5,628 bases of DNA from Desulfobacca acetoxidans. GTDB taxonomy: Bacteria > Desulfobacterota > Desulfobaccia > Desulfobaccales > 0-14-0-80-60-11. The DNA is taken from contig DYJG01000202.1 of assembly GCA_020723225.1 (NCBI GenBank), positions 1 through 5,628 of the forward strand, read 5' to 3'. Under the pieces are notes generated by a model. The model made no database searches. It had not been told where the DNA came from and was given only the letters and a program-made list of their open reading frames with translations. Below are positions 1 through 5,565 of this stretch, piece after piece. How positions within the stretch are numbered: position 1 is the stretch's first letter; each line of letters opens with the position of its first letter. The position numbers and the translations under genes were made by a program.

Positions 1-88
1 GAAACCTCTTTGGATATTATTTCCGAAGGGCACCTTCGCAAACCAATTTTCAACCCCAGCAGCCTTGGCTATTGCATATTCTCGGAAG

Positions 89-94
89 AGGAGG
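89..94 (+). promoter_or_regulatory. Shine-Dalgarno sequence that fixes the start at 100
   Basis: AGGAGG lies inside a purine run (84-97), five bases before ATG at 100. No comparable site precedes the in-frame TTG at 10, so this site decides between a 552-residue protein with a normal signal peptide and a 582-residue version without one. Confidence 0.8.
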
Positions 95-99
95 GGGCT

Positions 100-1758
100 A
101 TGTCTTCGTCTTGGAAAGCGATGATCCTGTTCTTGAGCGTGATGATTACTCTGCTGCTCGGCCTGCCGGTTTCGAAGGCAACCGCCGACGTCGATGATTA
201 CCGCATTAATGCTAACCGTGACGCCGACAGCTTTATCCTGGGACAAAACGAGCCGCTACAGGTCAACGTGAATGAGGGCCAGACGCGTACCTTCAGCTTC
301 GATCGGCAGGTGAGAAGGGTGATTTCCAGAAATCCCACCGTGGCCTTTCTTAAGGTGGTAAACGGCGCCATTGAGGCCCGTGGCCTCATTCCGGGCCGCA
401 CCGGGATGCACATCATCTTTAACGGCGACCCCAAGAAAGACCCCAAGTTCAAGCCTCTCTTCATGGGTTTGCGCGTCGACCATGCCGACGGCTCCCTGCC
501 TGGTCTCCCCGGCCCTGTGGCCCTGGGGTCGGTGTCGGATGACAGCGTCTCCAACGTCGCTTTCTGGGAAGACCACGTGGCGGGACTCAAAGGGTGCCGG
601 ATGGACATTCGGTATATCTATCTCAACGGCGGTCCCTTTGAGGGCTGGGCCACCTGGGGTGAACGGGTTAAAAATTATACTAAGAATAGTCTGGCTTGGG
701 GAATGATCCCCTTTTTCGTTTTTTACAACATCCCCGATGGAGATGAAAGTTATGCCATTGATTTGGCACACGTAAAAAATTTCTATTATATGAAAGGCTA
801 CTATCGCAACCTAAATCTGTTTCTTCGGCAGGCGAAGAGGGTCATGCAGGGGGAGCTCTACGGTATAGTGCTGGAGCCGGATTTTCTCGGCTACATGCAG
901 AAGGACAGCGGCAAACAACCCAACGAGATAATCACCGCCGACGGCACCCTGGTGGACACCGTAACCAAGATTAATCAGACCATCGTCAAAGAGAGGTTTG
1001 GCGGCCAGAATATCCTTTTTGGCTGGCAGTTGAATCTCTGGGCCGACCCCGTCAACTACAACCCGGGTATCATCCGGATAACCGATAGAGATGGATGGGT
1101 TGCAGGACGCGCGAAAATCGTCCAGGCCGCCACGAACACCGTAAACTATGCCGCGGCCGCCGGGGTTCTCTCTTATGGCGCGGATTTCCTCTCCATAGAC
1201 AAGTACGGCCTGGATGCGGCGGGCGTCTCCCCTTACAATCCCGACAACCCTTCCGCATCCGTTTGGTTTTGGAACAACGACCACTGGATGAACTACCTGC
1301 TGTATGTCAATACCCTTTCCCAGGTTTCCGGGAAAAAGATAGTGCTCTGGCAACTGCCGGTGGGCCACATCAACAAATCCACCGCCATCAGCGCCCGGAC
1401 AAAGGAGCGATTTCCAGATCTCTCCAATACTACCAACAAATACGAAGACAGCTCCACCACCTTTTTTCTCGGAGACACCTTTGATGCGTCCGCGTCCGGC
1501 GCCACCCGTCTGAATTATTTCAGCCAGAACCAGGCCCTCGACCCCACCCTCCGGGTGTCAGGCAACCTCGTCACCTGGGGAAGACACCTGAAGATTTTGC
1601 CTCAATATGGTGTCATCTCCGCCATGTTCGGGGCCGGAATCGGCATAAGCACCCGGGGAATAAGCCCCACCAAGATGGAACCGCCCTTCCTGCCGCCCGA
1701 CGATGAATATCTTTGGATTCAAAAGGTGCAAAAGTATTATCTGGGGCTCCAGCAATGA
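100..1758 (+). CDS. Exported protein: pilus-assembly-type N-terminal domain plus glycoside-hydrolase-like barrel
   Basis: The protein is 552 residues. ATG at 100 is chosen because AGGAGG at 89-94 lies five bases upstream and a signal peptide follows directly: a charged start (W5-K6), a hydrophobic core at residues 8-24 and a probable cleavage after A29 (ATA). The frame is also open upstream to the window edge, but that extension would bury the signal peptide. Residues about 48-128 look like the small beta domain at the N terminus of CpaC/secretin-type pilus proteins (PF13629-like: V-N-V-N-E-G, then NPTVAFLKV, then GLIPGRTGMHIIF). From about 152 to 552 the pattern suggests a TIM-barrel glycoside hydrolase: strand-like segments at about 168-176, 200-212, GIVLEPDFLGY (255-265), GWQLNLW (308-314), FLSIDKYGLD (363-372), IVLWQLPVGH (414-423) and FFLGDTFD (455-462). 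E259, D261, D367 and D459 are candidate catalytic acids. Family, substrate and activity are inferred; I cannot name the GH family. It probably acts in the periplasm or outside the cell. It stands alone, with no close neighbour. Confidence 0.85.
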   Translation: MSSSWKAMILFLSVMITLLLGLPVSKATADVDDYRINANRDADSFILGQNEPLQVNVNEGQTRTFSFDRQVRRVISRNPTVAFLKVVNGAIEARGLIPGRTGMHIIFNGDPKKDPKFKPLFMGLRVDHADGSLPGLPGPVALGSVSDDSVSNVAFWEDHVAGLKGCRMDIRYIYLNGGPFEGWATWGERVKNYTKNSLAWGMIPFFVFYNIPDGDESYAIDLAHVKNFYYMKGYYRNLNLFLRQAKRVMQGELYGIVLEPDFLGYMQKDSGKQPNEIITADGTLVDTVTKINQTIVKERFGGQNILFGWQLNLWADPVNYNPGIIRITDRDGWVAGRAKIVQAATNTVNYAAAAGVLSYGADFLSIDKYGLDAAGVSPYNPDNPSASVWFWNNDHWMNYLLYVNTLSQVSGKKIVLWQLPVGHINKSTAISARTKERFPDLSNTTNKYEDSSTTFFLGDTFDASASGATRLNYFSQNQALDPTLRVSGNLVTWGRHLKILPQYGVISAMFGAGIGISTRGISPTKMEPPFLPPDDEYLWIQKVQKYYLGLQQ

Positions 1759-2125
1759 TAATCCCTATCTTAGTCATTTTACTGCTTCAATAAGAACGCC
1801 GTCATGTCGGCGAAGTGTGCCAATTTTAGGCACACTTCGCCACAGATCGTTGACCCTGAAGGGTAGCAAAACTTCCTGTGCTAATATCATAATTACTTGT
1901 GACTTTGGCAACAACGCTGCCGCGCCAACCGGGCATTTTCTCCGGCGAAACGCCCAGGGCGCCGGTTCTTGCTGTCCCTGTCGGCACAATCCCTCCGGTC
2001 CCCCTTTCCCCACTTTGTGATTAAAAATTTCGTCTCTAGGTATTATTACGCATTATTAAATAGGTAGTTTTACCAGCTTTTCCTGCAAATCAAACGGGTT
2101 ATATTCTTAATCAGAGGAAAAGACC
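1759..2125. other. Intergenic region of 367 bases, no accepted gene
   Basis: The region contains the hairpin at 1809-1841. It also holds a GC-rich patch at 1925-1967 in which CCGGCG (1942-1947) can pair with CGCCGG (1960-1965), or alternatively AACCGG (1927-1932) can pair with CCGGTT (1962-1967). An AT-rich stretch (about 2016-2110) precedes the first small gene and is the likely place for its promoter, but I find no -35/-10 pair with good sequence and spacing. Short open frames crossing the region on both strands have no ribosome binding site and no recognisable protein character. Confidence 0.6.
1809..1841. repeat. Perfect 13-bp inverted repeat (hairpin) downstream of the hydrolase-like gene
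   Basis: GGCGAAGTGTGCC (1809-1821) pairs perfectly with GGCACACTTCGCC (1829-1841) across the 7-base loop AATTTTA. It begins 51 bases after the stop codon of the upstream gene. No T-run follows on either strand, so it is not a standard intrinsic terminator. It may stabilise the 3' end of the transcript, act as a REP-like dispersed palindrome, or be a protein site. The palindrome is directly visible; its role is not. Confidence 0.8.
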
Positions 2126-2314
2126 ATGAAGATGATAGTATCGATCCTGGTAGAAAGTCCTTTTTACTTCACCCTGTCTCTGCGGGATCGCTCCGGCCTG
2201 GTAAAAAGATTGAAGAAAAAAGAAAAGAGCATCGATTTGCGGGATTATCAGACCAAGATCAGTCTGTTTCTGAAAGCAGCGGAACCGAGCCTGGTAAAAG
2301 TGGCAAGCAGATGA
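2126..2314 (+). CDS. Small basic protein of unknown function
   Basis: The product is 62 residues and I do not recognise it. ATG at 2126 is supported by an AGAGGAAAAG stretch ending a few bases upstream. The N terminus (MKMIVSILVE) is beta-like and hydrophobic. A strongly basic segment follows around residues 20-35 (arginines and a run of lysines, RLKKKEK), then an amphipathic, probably helical C-terminal half (IDLRDYQTKISLFLKAAEP). There is no clear signal peptide, as the hydrophobic start is too short, and no cysteine. Charge and size would fit a small nucleic-acid-binding or regulatory protein, but that is only a guess. It lies 39 bases before a second small gene and probably shares its transcript, since no terminator with a T-run lies between them. 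It ends in TGA, which shows that TGA is a normal stop here. Confidence 0.6.
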   Translation: MKMIVSILVESPFYFTLSLRDRSGLVKRLKKKEKSIDLRDYQTKISLFLKAAEPSLVKVASR

Positions 2315-2320
2315 AGTTAT

Positions 2321-2340
2321 CCACCCTGCGGTCAGGGTGG
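2321..2340 (+). promoter_or_regulatory. Hairpin directly abutting the Shine-Dalgarno of the second small gene
   Basis: CCACCCTG (2321-2328) and CAGGGTGG (2333-2340) form a perfect 8-bp stem with loop CGGT. The Shine-Dalgarno AAGGAGGTG (2341-2349) begins at the very next base. The sequence GGTGG occurs both in the 3' arm (2336-2340) and at the end of the Shine-Dalgarno (2346-2350), so CCACC at 2321-2325 could pair with either. That gives one fold that leaves the ribosome site free and one that partly hides it. No T-run follows, so it is not a terminator. The structure is visible; a regulatory role is inferred. Confidence 0.6.
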
Positions 2341-2349
2341 AAGGAGGTG
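2341..2349 (+). promoter_or_regulatory. Near-perfect Shine-Dalgarno of the second small gene
   Basis: AAGGAGGTG is complementary over its whole length to the usual 16S rRNA 3' end and lies four bases before ATG at 2354. This is the strongest ribosome binding site in the window and makes it likely that the 83-residue frame is a real, well-translated gene. Confidence 0.8.
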
Positions 2350-2353
2350 GAAA

Positions 2354-2605
2354 ATGGAAACCAAGGAATGCCCCCAAAATCGACCCGAGTGCCGGCACCA
2401 GACCCCCCAATGGCAGACCCGGATGACCATTGTTCCCGAGACCATGGGCCTGCTGGTAAGCTGTGATATGCGCTTACTGCCCATGGCCGAATTCCTCCAT
2501 GTCGTTAAACTCATGCACAAAGCCGCGGTGGACTACCTCAAGGAAGAAGGCATCATCATCGAAACCCGCCTCCCGGGATTGCGGCTGGTGAAGAACGAAA
2601 CCTAG
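2354..2605 (+). CDS. Small cysteine-containing protein of unknown function
   Basis: The product is 83 residues and I do not recognise it. The start is fixed by the strong Shine-Dalgarno at 2341-2349. The N terminus is polar and proline-rich with C6, C13 and H15 (CPQNRPECRH), and a third cysteine is at position 37 (VSCDM). These could be a metal or redox site, but no known zinc-finger spacing is met. Residues about 31-65 look largely helical (GLLVSCDMRLLPMAEFLHVVKLMHKAAVDYLKEE), followed by a short beta-like end (IIIETRLPGLRLV). There is no signal peptide or membrane segment, so a cytoplasmic location is likely. It is the last gene of a two-gene unit closed by the terminator at 2658-2689. Function, partners and regulation are unknown, apart from the possible hairpin control of its ribosome site. 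Confidence 0.7.
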   Translation: METKECPQNRPECRHQTPQWQTRMTIVPETMGLLVSCDMRLLPMAEFLHVVKLMHKAAVDYLKEEGIIIETRLPGLRLVKNET

Positions 2606-2657
2606 GTCTTATAAAAAGGCAACGGAAAGACCCGAAAAACCCTCTCCTCAAGAGCAA

Positions 2658-2689
2658 AAGGGCACGGCGAGTCGTGCCCTTCCTTTTTT
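2658..2689 (+). terminator. Strong intrinsic terminator after the two small genes
   Basis: AAGGGCACG (2658-2666) pairs perfectly with CGTGCCCTT (2673-2681) across loop GCGAGT, and a run of six T (2684-2689) follows after CC. This is a textbook Rho-independent terminator. It ends the small-gene transcript and separates it from the cytochrome gene, which therefore needs its own promoter. Confidence 0.92.
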
Positions 2690-2730
2690 CCGATCAATGC
2701 TTAAATTGACCATAAGGATCTCCTGCTGAC

Positions 2731-2759
2731 CGGGAAATTTCTCGCAGAGCGGGAAATTT
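2731..2759. promoter_or_regulatory. Tandem CGGGAAATTT repeat, candidate activator site upstream of the cytochrome gene
   Basis: CGGGAAATTT occurs at 2731-2740 and again at 2750-2759, 19 bases apart, which is close to two helical turns. The first copy contains the palindrome GAAATTTC (2734-2741). If the promoter proposed at 2773-2801 is right, the two copies are centred roughly 72 and 53 bases upstream of the transcription start, a usual position for an activator. The repeat is seen directly; the binding protein is unknown. Confidence 0.45.
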
Positions 2760-2772
2760 TGCCTTTGGCGGC

Positions 2773-2801
2773 TTGCATTTGCCGGAGAGGTTGGGTATGC
2801 T
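2773..2801 (+). promoter_or_regulatory. Possible sigma-70-type promoter of the cytochrome gene
   Basis: TTGCAT (2773-2778) and TATGCT (2796-2801) are separated by 17 bases. The match to consensus is weak (about three of six and four of six), which would suit a promoter that needs an activator such as one binding the tandem repeat just upstream. Transcription would start near 2808 and leave a leader of about 55 bases before ATG at 2863. Confidence 0.35.
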
Positions 2802-2862
2802 TAATGCATGGTTAAGAAATTAATAAACTAATAAACGCCTAGGCAAAGAGAGGAACAAAAAG

Positions 2863-5394
2863 ATGGCCGGGAAATCCTATCTTAGATGGGCCCTCCTGGG
2901 AATGGCCCTGGCCGCGGGTTTGATGCTGGCGCCTTCCCTTCTCAGCGCCAAGACCCAGCCCCATGCCCCCTTCCCCCTGAAAACGGAAGACGGCAAGATC
3001 ATCAACCCCCTCACCGGCGAAAACGCCGACCAGCCTTACAGCCCCCGGCAGACCTGCGGCACTTCCAACTGCCACAACTACGACCAGATCACCAAGGGCT
3101 ACCACTTCCAGCAGGGCTGGGACCGGGTCAAGGACGATTTTAACAAAAAGAAGCCCTGGCTGCTCTCCGACGGCATGATGGGGAAGTTCTGACCGCCCTC
3201 TTTTCGCCAGTTGGCGAAAAAGAACAATAAAACCCCGGACGAAATCGACATGACCCCCTTCATGTTCACCGCCGCGGGCGACCCCAAGACGCCCGGAGTG
3301 CCGGGCTGCGGCGGCTGCCACCCCGGCGGCGGCGGCCTGGAGTTCGACCGGGACGGCAAGCGCTATGACCTGCGTCTCAAGGCCGATCCCTCTTTGGCCC
3401 AAAGCCTGGACGGCGATTATTACCAGAGCAAGTGGGACAAAACCGGCGTAGTGGAGGCCGATTGTTTCATCTGCCACCTGCCGGGCTACAATTTCAAGGA
3501 ACGGAATACCCAGCTTCAATCCCTGAACTTCAAGTGGGCCACAGTCGCGGCTTCGGGCATCGGCCTGGTGAACGGCGCGGTCAAGGAAGGCCAGCAGCCC
3601 AACGTGGCTTACAACAAGCGCCTGTTTAACGAGGACGGCAAGGTTGTTCTGGACCTGTCCTATCCCCCTCCTGCGGAGAACTGCGTCTTTTGCCACGGCA
3701 TGTCGGACATGAAGAAACGGGGCTTCTCCTGGAACGACCGGGTCAACCCGGACGTCCATAACTTGCAGGGGATGAATTGCGTCCACTGCCACCCCTCCAT
3801 CGAAGATAAAAAGCTGAAAATCACCAAAGAGATGCATAACTTCGCCAAGGGGGACGAGTTCGTTTCCACGGTGGCGGACAACCTGGACAACACCATCAAA
3901 ACCTGCAAAGAATGCCATGATACAGGCTATATGGGCGCCACCCGGCCCCAGCACCTGTCGATCAGGCCCAACCACCTGGACAAGCTGTCCTGCGAGGTCT
4001 GCCACATCCCGGCTCTACACCGGGCGGCCTTCGAAGGCTTTGACGTCACCACCGGGCAGATGGTGAACTATCCCAAGCTCGGGGCCAAAAAGGTCGGCGA
4101 TGAATTCACCTGGCGGCCGGCCTTCCAGAGGGACGAACACGGCAAACTTTGGCCGGTAAACCGGTTCAATTCGGTTTTCTTCACCAACCAGGATAAGGAC
4201 GGCATCAATTACCCCCTGTTCGCCCGGGAGCTGAAAAAGGGGTATGAGAAGGCCAAAGGCCAGCTCCAGCCCAAGAACCCCATGAAACCGGAAGTGCACA
4301 CGCCGGAACAGATCAAGATCATGCTGACCGCGTTTTCGGAGACCCTTAAGGGAAACAAGCGCTTCCAGCAGGTCAAGCCCTACTACCACAAGGGCGGCAT
4401 GATGCACTTCTTGAATGACAAAGGCGAGGTGGAGAGCGCCAAAGACAGCACCTGGGCCGGCCAGATCGAGGGCTTCAATATCAACCACAACGTGGCCCCG
4501 GCCAGCCTGGCCTTAGGGGCCAACGGCTGCGGCGACTGCCATTCGGATTCTGCCCACATGTTCAAAGGCCAGATCGTCACCGATATGTTCGGACCCGACG
4601 GCAAACCGGTGACCGTCAGTGCCGGCAAGCTCTTCGGGTGCCAGCCCTGGGTCTTCACAGTTAACAAGATTCACCAGCTATATCTGACTCCCTATGTGAG
4701 CTGGGGGATCTTGCTCCTGGCGTTCTTGCTGGTGCTCCATTACACCGGCCAGGGGCCCAAGGTGGCCGACTTCTACGCCGCACCCGCGGACTTACCGAGG
4801 TTCAACCTGGCGGAGCGTTGGACCCACCTCATTCGCCTGCTGACCTTCTTCTGCCTCTTCTTCAGCGGCTACATCTTCTTCTACAACAACGTCTCCATGC
4901 TGAAGCTCTTCTTCGGGTCGCCAAGCTCTGCGGTGATCTTCCATTGGGTCTCCGGCCTCATCTTTGTGGGGGCCTCGGTGGTGAGCGTGGGCCTATGGTA
5001 TAAGGACGCCCGCTTTGCGCCCTATGATAAGGAGTGGTTCCAGAAGCACGGGGGCTACTTCGGCGGCAAAGAAGTGGAGGTCCCCGCGGGCAGGCTCAAC
5101 GCCGGCCAGAAAGTCTTCTTCTGGCTGACGGCGGTCTTAAGCCTGATCATGGGCCTGACGGGCATCCTGCTCATCTTCAAGAACAGTCTGCCCCTGTCCC
5201 TGAACTGCCTCCTGTCCACCATCCACGGCTTCTTTGCCATCCTCTTCGTGGCCGCGATCATCGCCCATGCCTATCTGGGCACCATCGCCAACCCGGGGAC
5301 CTGGAGCGCCATGGTCACCGGCAAGGTGAGCAAGCTCTGGGCCAAGAAGCACCACTCGGAATGGTATAAGGAGATCGAGGAAAAGAAGGATTAA
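2863..5394 (+). CDS. Candidate selenocysteine-containing octahaem cytochrome c / cytochrome b fusion (CbcL-like quinol oxidoreductase), read through in-frame TGA at 3190-3192
   Basis: Read through the TGA, the protein is 843 residues. ATG at 2863 has GAGAGGA (2848-2854) eight bases upstream. A signal peptide (about 1-29, ending LLSA) leads to a periplasmic haem region: one CX4CH at C65-C70-H71, then CXXCH at 149, 201, 274, 306, 348, 377 and 556, giving eight c haems. Non-motif histidines such as H81, H299, H325, H364, H371, H386 and H542 could be distal ligands. Five membrane segments follow at about 609-628, 655-675, 690-713, 751-772 and 783-806. The last four resemble the formate dehydrogenase gamma subunit (FdnI): H655, H694, H788 and H802 (HGFFAI, then IAHAYLG) are likely b-haem ligands, and the WAKKHHSEWY tail is typical. 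The predicted C terminus is cytoplasmic. The likely role is to take electrons from menaquinol and pass them to periplasmic cytochromes, as in CbcL-type proteins. The TGA at codon 110 is probably selenocysteine: the frame continues, the second part lacks its own start site and signal peptide, and a SECIS-like hairpin follows. If the TGA is not recoded, the locus is a pseudogene or contains a sequence error. Confidence 0.85.
3190..3192 (+). other. In-frame TGA, candidate selenocysteine codon (residue 110)
   Basis: The TGA lies between F109 and P111, after a conserved-looking stretch (GYHFQQGW at 79-86, PWLLSDGMMGKF at 98-109) and before PPSFRQLAKKNN. The frame before (from 2863) and after (to 5394) is the same, so no frameshift is involved. 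TGA also ends the genes at 1758 and 2314, so it is a normal stop in this genome and would need local recoding here. The hairpin starting nine bases downstream supports selenocysteine insertion over a chance nonsense mutation. Confidence 0.72.
3201..3220 (+). promoter_or_regulatory. Candidate bacterial SECIS element
   Basis: TTTTCGCC (3201-3208) pairs perfectly with GGCGAAAA (3213-3220) around tetraloop AGTT (3209-3212). Counting the T of TGA as 1, the loop G and U are at 21 and 22. In the E. coli fdhF SECIS, as I recall it, they are at 23 and 24, also in the middle of a four-base loop above a four-bp helix with a bulged U below. Here the four GC pairs next to the loop are followed by U/A pairs, where one U could be extruded. 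The hairpin is fully inside the coding sequence, as bacterial SECIS elements are. It is not a terminator, because A-rich coding sequence follows instead of a T-run. Confidence 0.68.
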
Positions 5395-5396
5395 GG

Positions 5397-5433
5397 CGGC
5401 AATATTGCCGATAACGATCAACCGGCAATTTTT
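5397..5433 (+). terminator. Possible intrinsic terminator of the cytochrome gene, with a competing hairpin
   Basis: ATTGCCG (5404-5410) can pair with CGGCAAT (5423-5429) across a 12-base loop, and T continues to 5433, giving a modest Rho-independent terminator just after the stop codon. An extra CGGCAAT at 5397-5403 can instead pair with the same ATTGCCG, as a hairpin with stem CGGCA/TGCCG and loop ATAT. The two folds exclude each other, the geometry of a terminator and antiterminator, though it may be chance. Confidence 0.5.
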
Positions 5434-5435
5434 CC

Positions 5436-5462
5436 TAGGGGCGAACCTTGTGTTCGCCCCTA
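5436..5462. repeat. Perfect 11-bp palindrome, REP-like
   Basis: TAGGGGCGAAC (5436-5446) pairs perfectly with GTTCGCCCCTA (5452-5462) across loop CTTGT. Similar AGGGGCGAAC/GTTCGCCCC hairpins are, from memory, common dispersed intergenic repeats in environmental bacteria, which I cannot verify here. It may help terminate transcription or protect the 3' end of the cytochrome mRNA. Confidence 0.7.
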
Positions 5463-5486
5463 ACGTTTCAGGTCGAACACAAGGTT
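5444..5486. repeat. Inverted repeat overlapping the preceding palindrome
   Basis: AACCTTGTGTTCG (5444-5456) recurs as its exact reverse complement CGAACACAAGGTT at 5474-5486, 13 of 13 bases. The first arm covers the loop and parts of both arms of the 5436-5462 hairpin, so the two structures are alternatives. It looks like a partial inverted copy of the same repeat unit, such as a decayed repeat pair. Confidence 0.65.
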
Positions 5487-5565
5487 TACTACAATTAACG
5501 CCTTTTGATTTCGAATGGTATAACACCAAATTCACCTTCACGTGCAACAAAACAGTATAAGCAAA

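Noticed and set aside
10..99. N-terminal extension of the first gene from TTG at 10
   Set aside because: It has no ribosome binding site, and it would place 30 polar residues before a clear signal peptide that begins at the ATG at 100.
1..99. Riboswitch (c-di-GMP/cGAMP type) upstream of the first gene
   Set aside because: There is a small hairpin (CGAAGG/CCTTCG, 24-38) and an AGCCTTGGCT palindrome, but I could not match the conserved core of the GEMM class or any other class.
1703..2020. 105-residue plus-strand frame and the 79-residue minus-strand frame in the intergenic gap
   Set aside because: Neither has a ribosome binding site. The first starts inside the upstream gene, both cross the perfect hairpin at 1809-1841, and their compositions look non-coding.
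2766..2777. Sigma-54 promoter (TGGC then TTGC)
   Set aside because: The GG and GC elements are 8 bases apart start to start; sigma-54 needs 12. The site at 1829-1840 fails for the same reason (10).
3190..3192. Frameshift, or a reassigned genetic code (TGA as Trp or Gly)
   Set aside because: The frame before and after TGA is identical, so no shift is needed. TGA serves as the stop for the genes ending at 1758 and 2314, and Trp is encoded by TGG throughout.
3201..3220. Reading the hairpin as a transcription terminator after a short 109-residue gene
   Set aside because: No T-run follows the stem; the next bases are A-rich and the coding frame continues for over 2 kb.
2839..4005. 388-residue open frame on the minus strand
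   Set aside because: It lies antisense to the cytochrome gene, whose C/G-ending codons suppress stops on the other strand. The sequence has no recognisable domain, no good ribosome site, and would run through the candidate promoter side of the real gene.
3211..5394. Separate downstream gene starting at TTG 3211, or ATG 3250
   Set aside because: TTG 3211 lies in the loop/3' arm of the hairpin. Neither start has a Shine-Dalgarno, and the product would lack a signal peptide although it needs export for haem attachment.
5137..5550. 137-residue minus-strand frame across the 3' end of the cytochrome gene
   Set aside because: Most of it is antisense to the membrane domain and it passes through the terminator and repeat region. 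No plausible start signal or domain.
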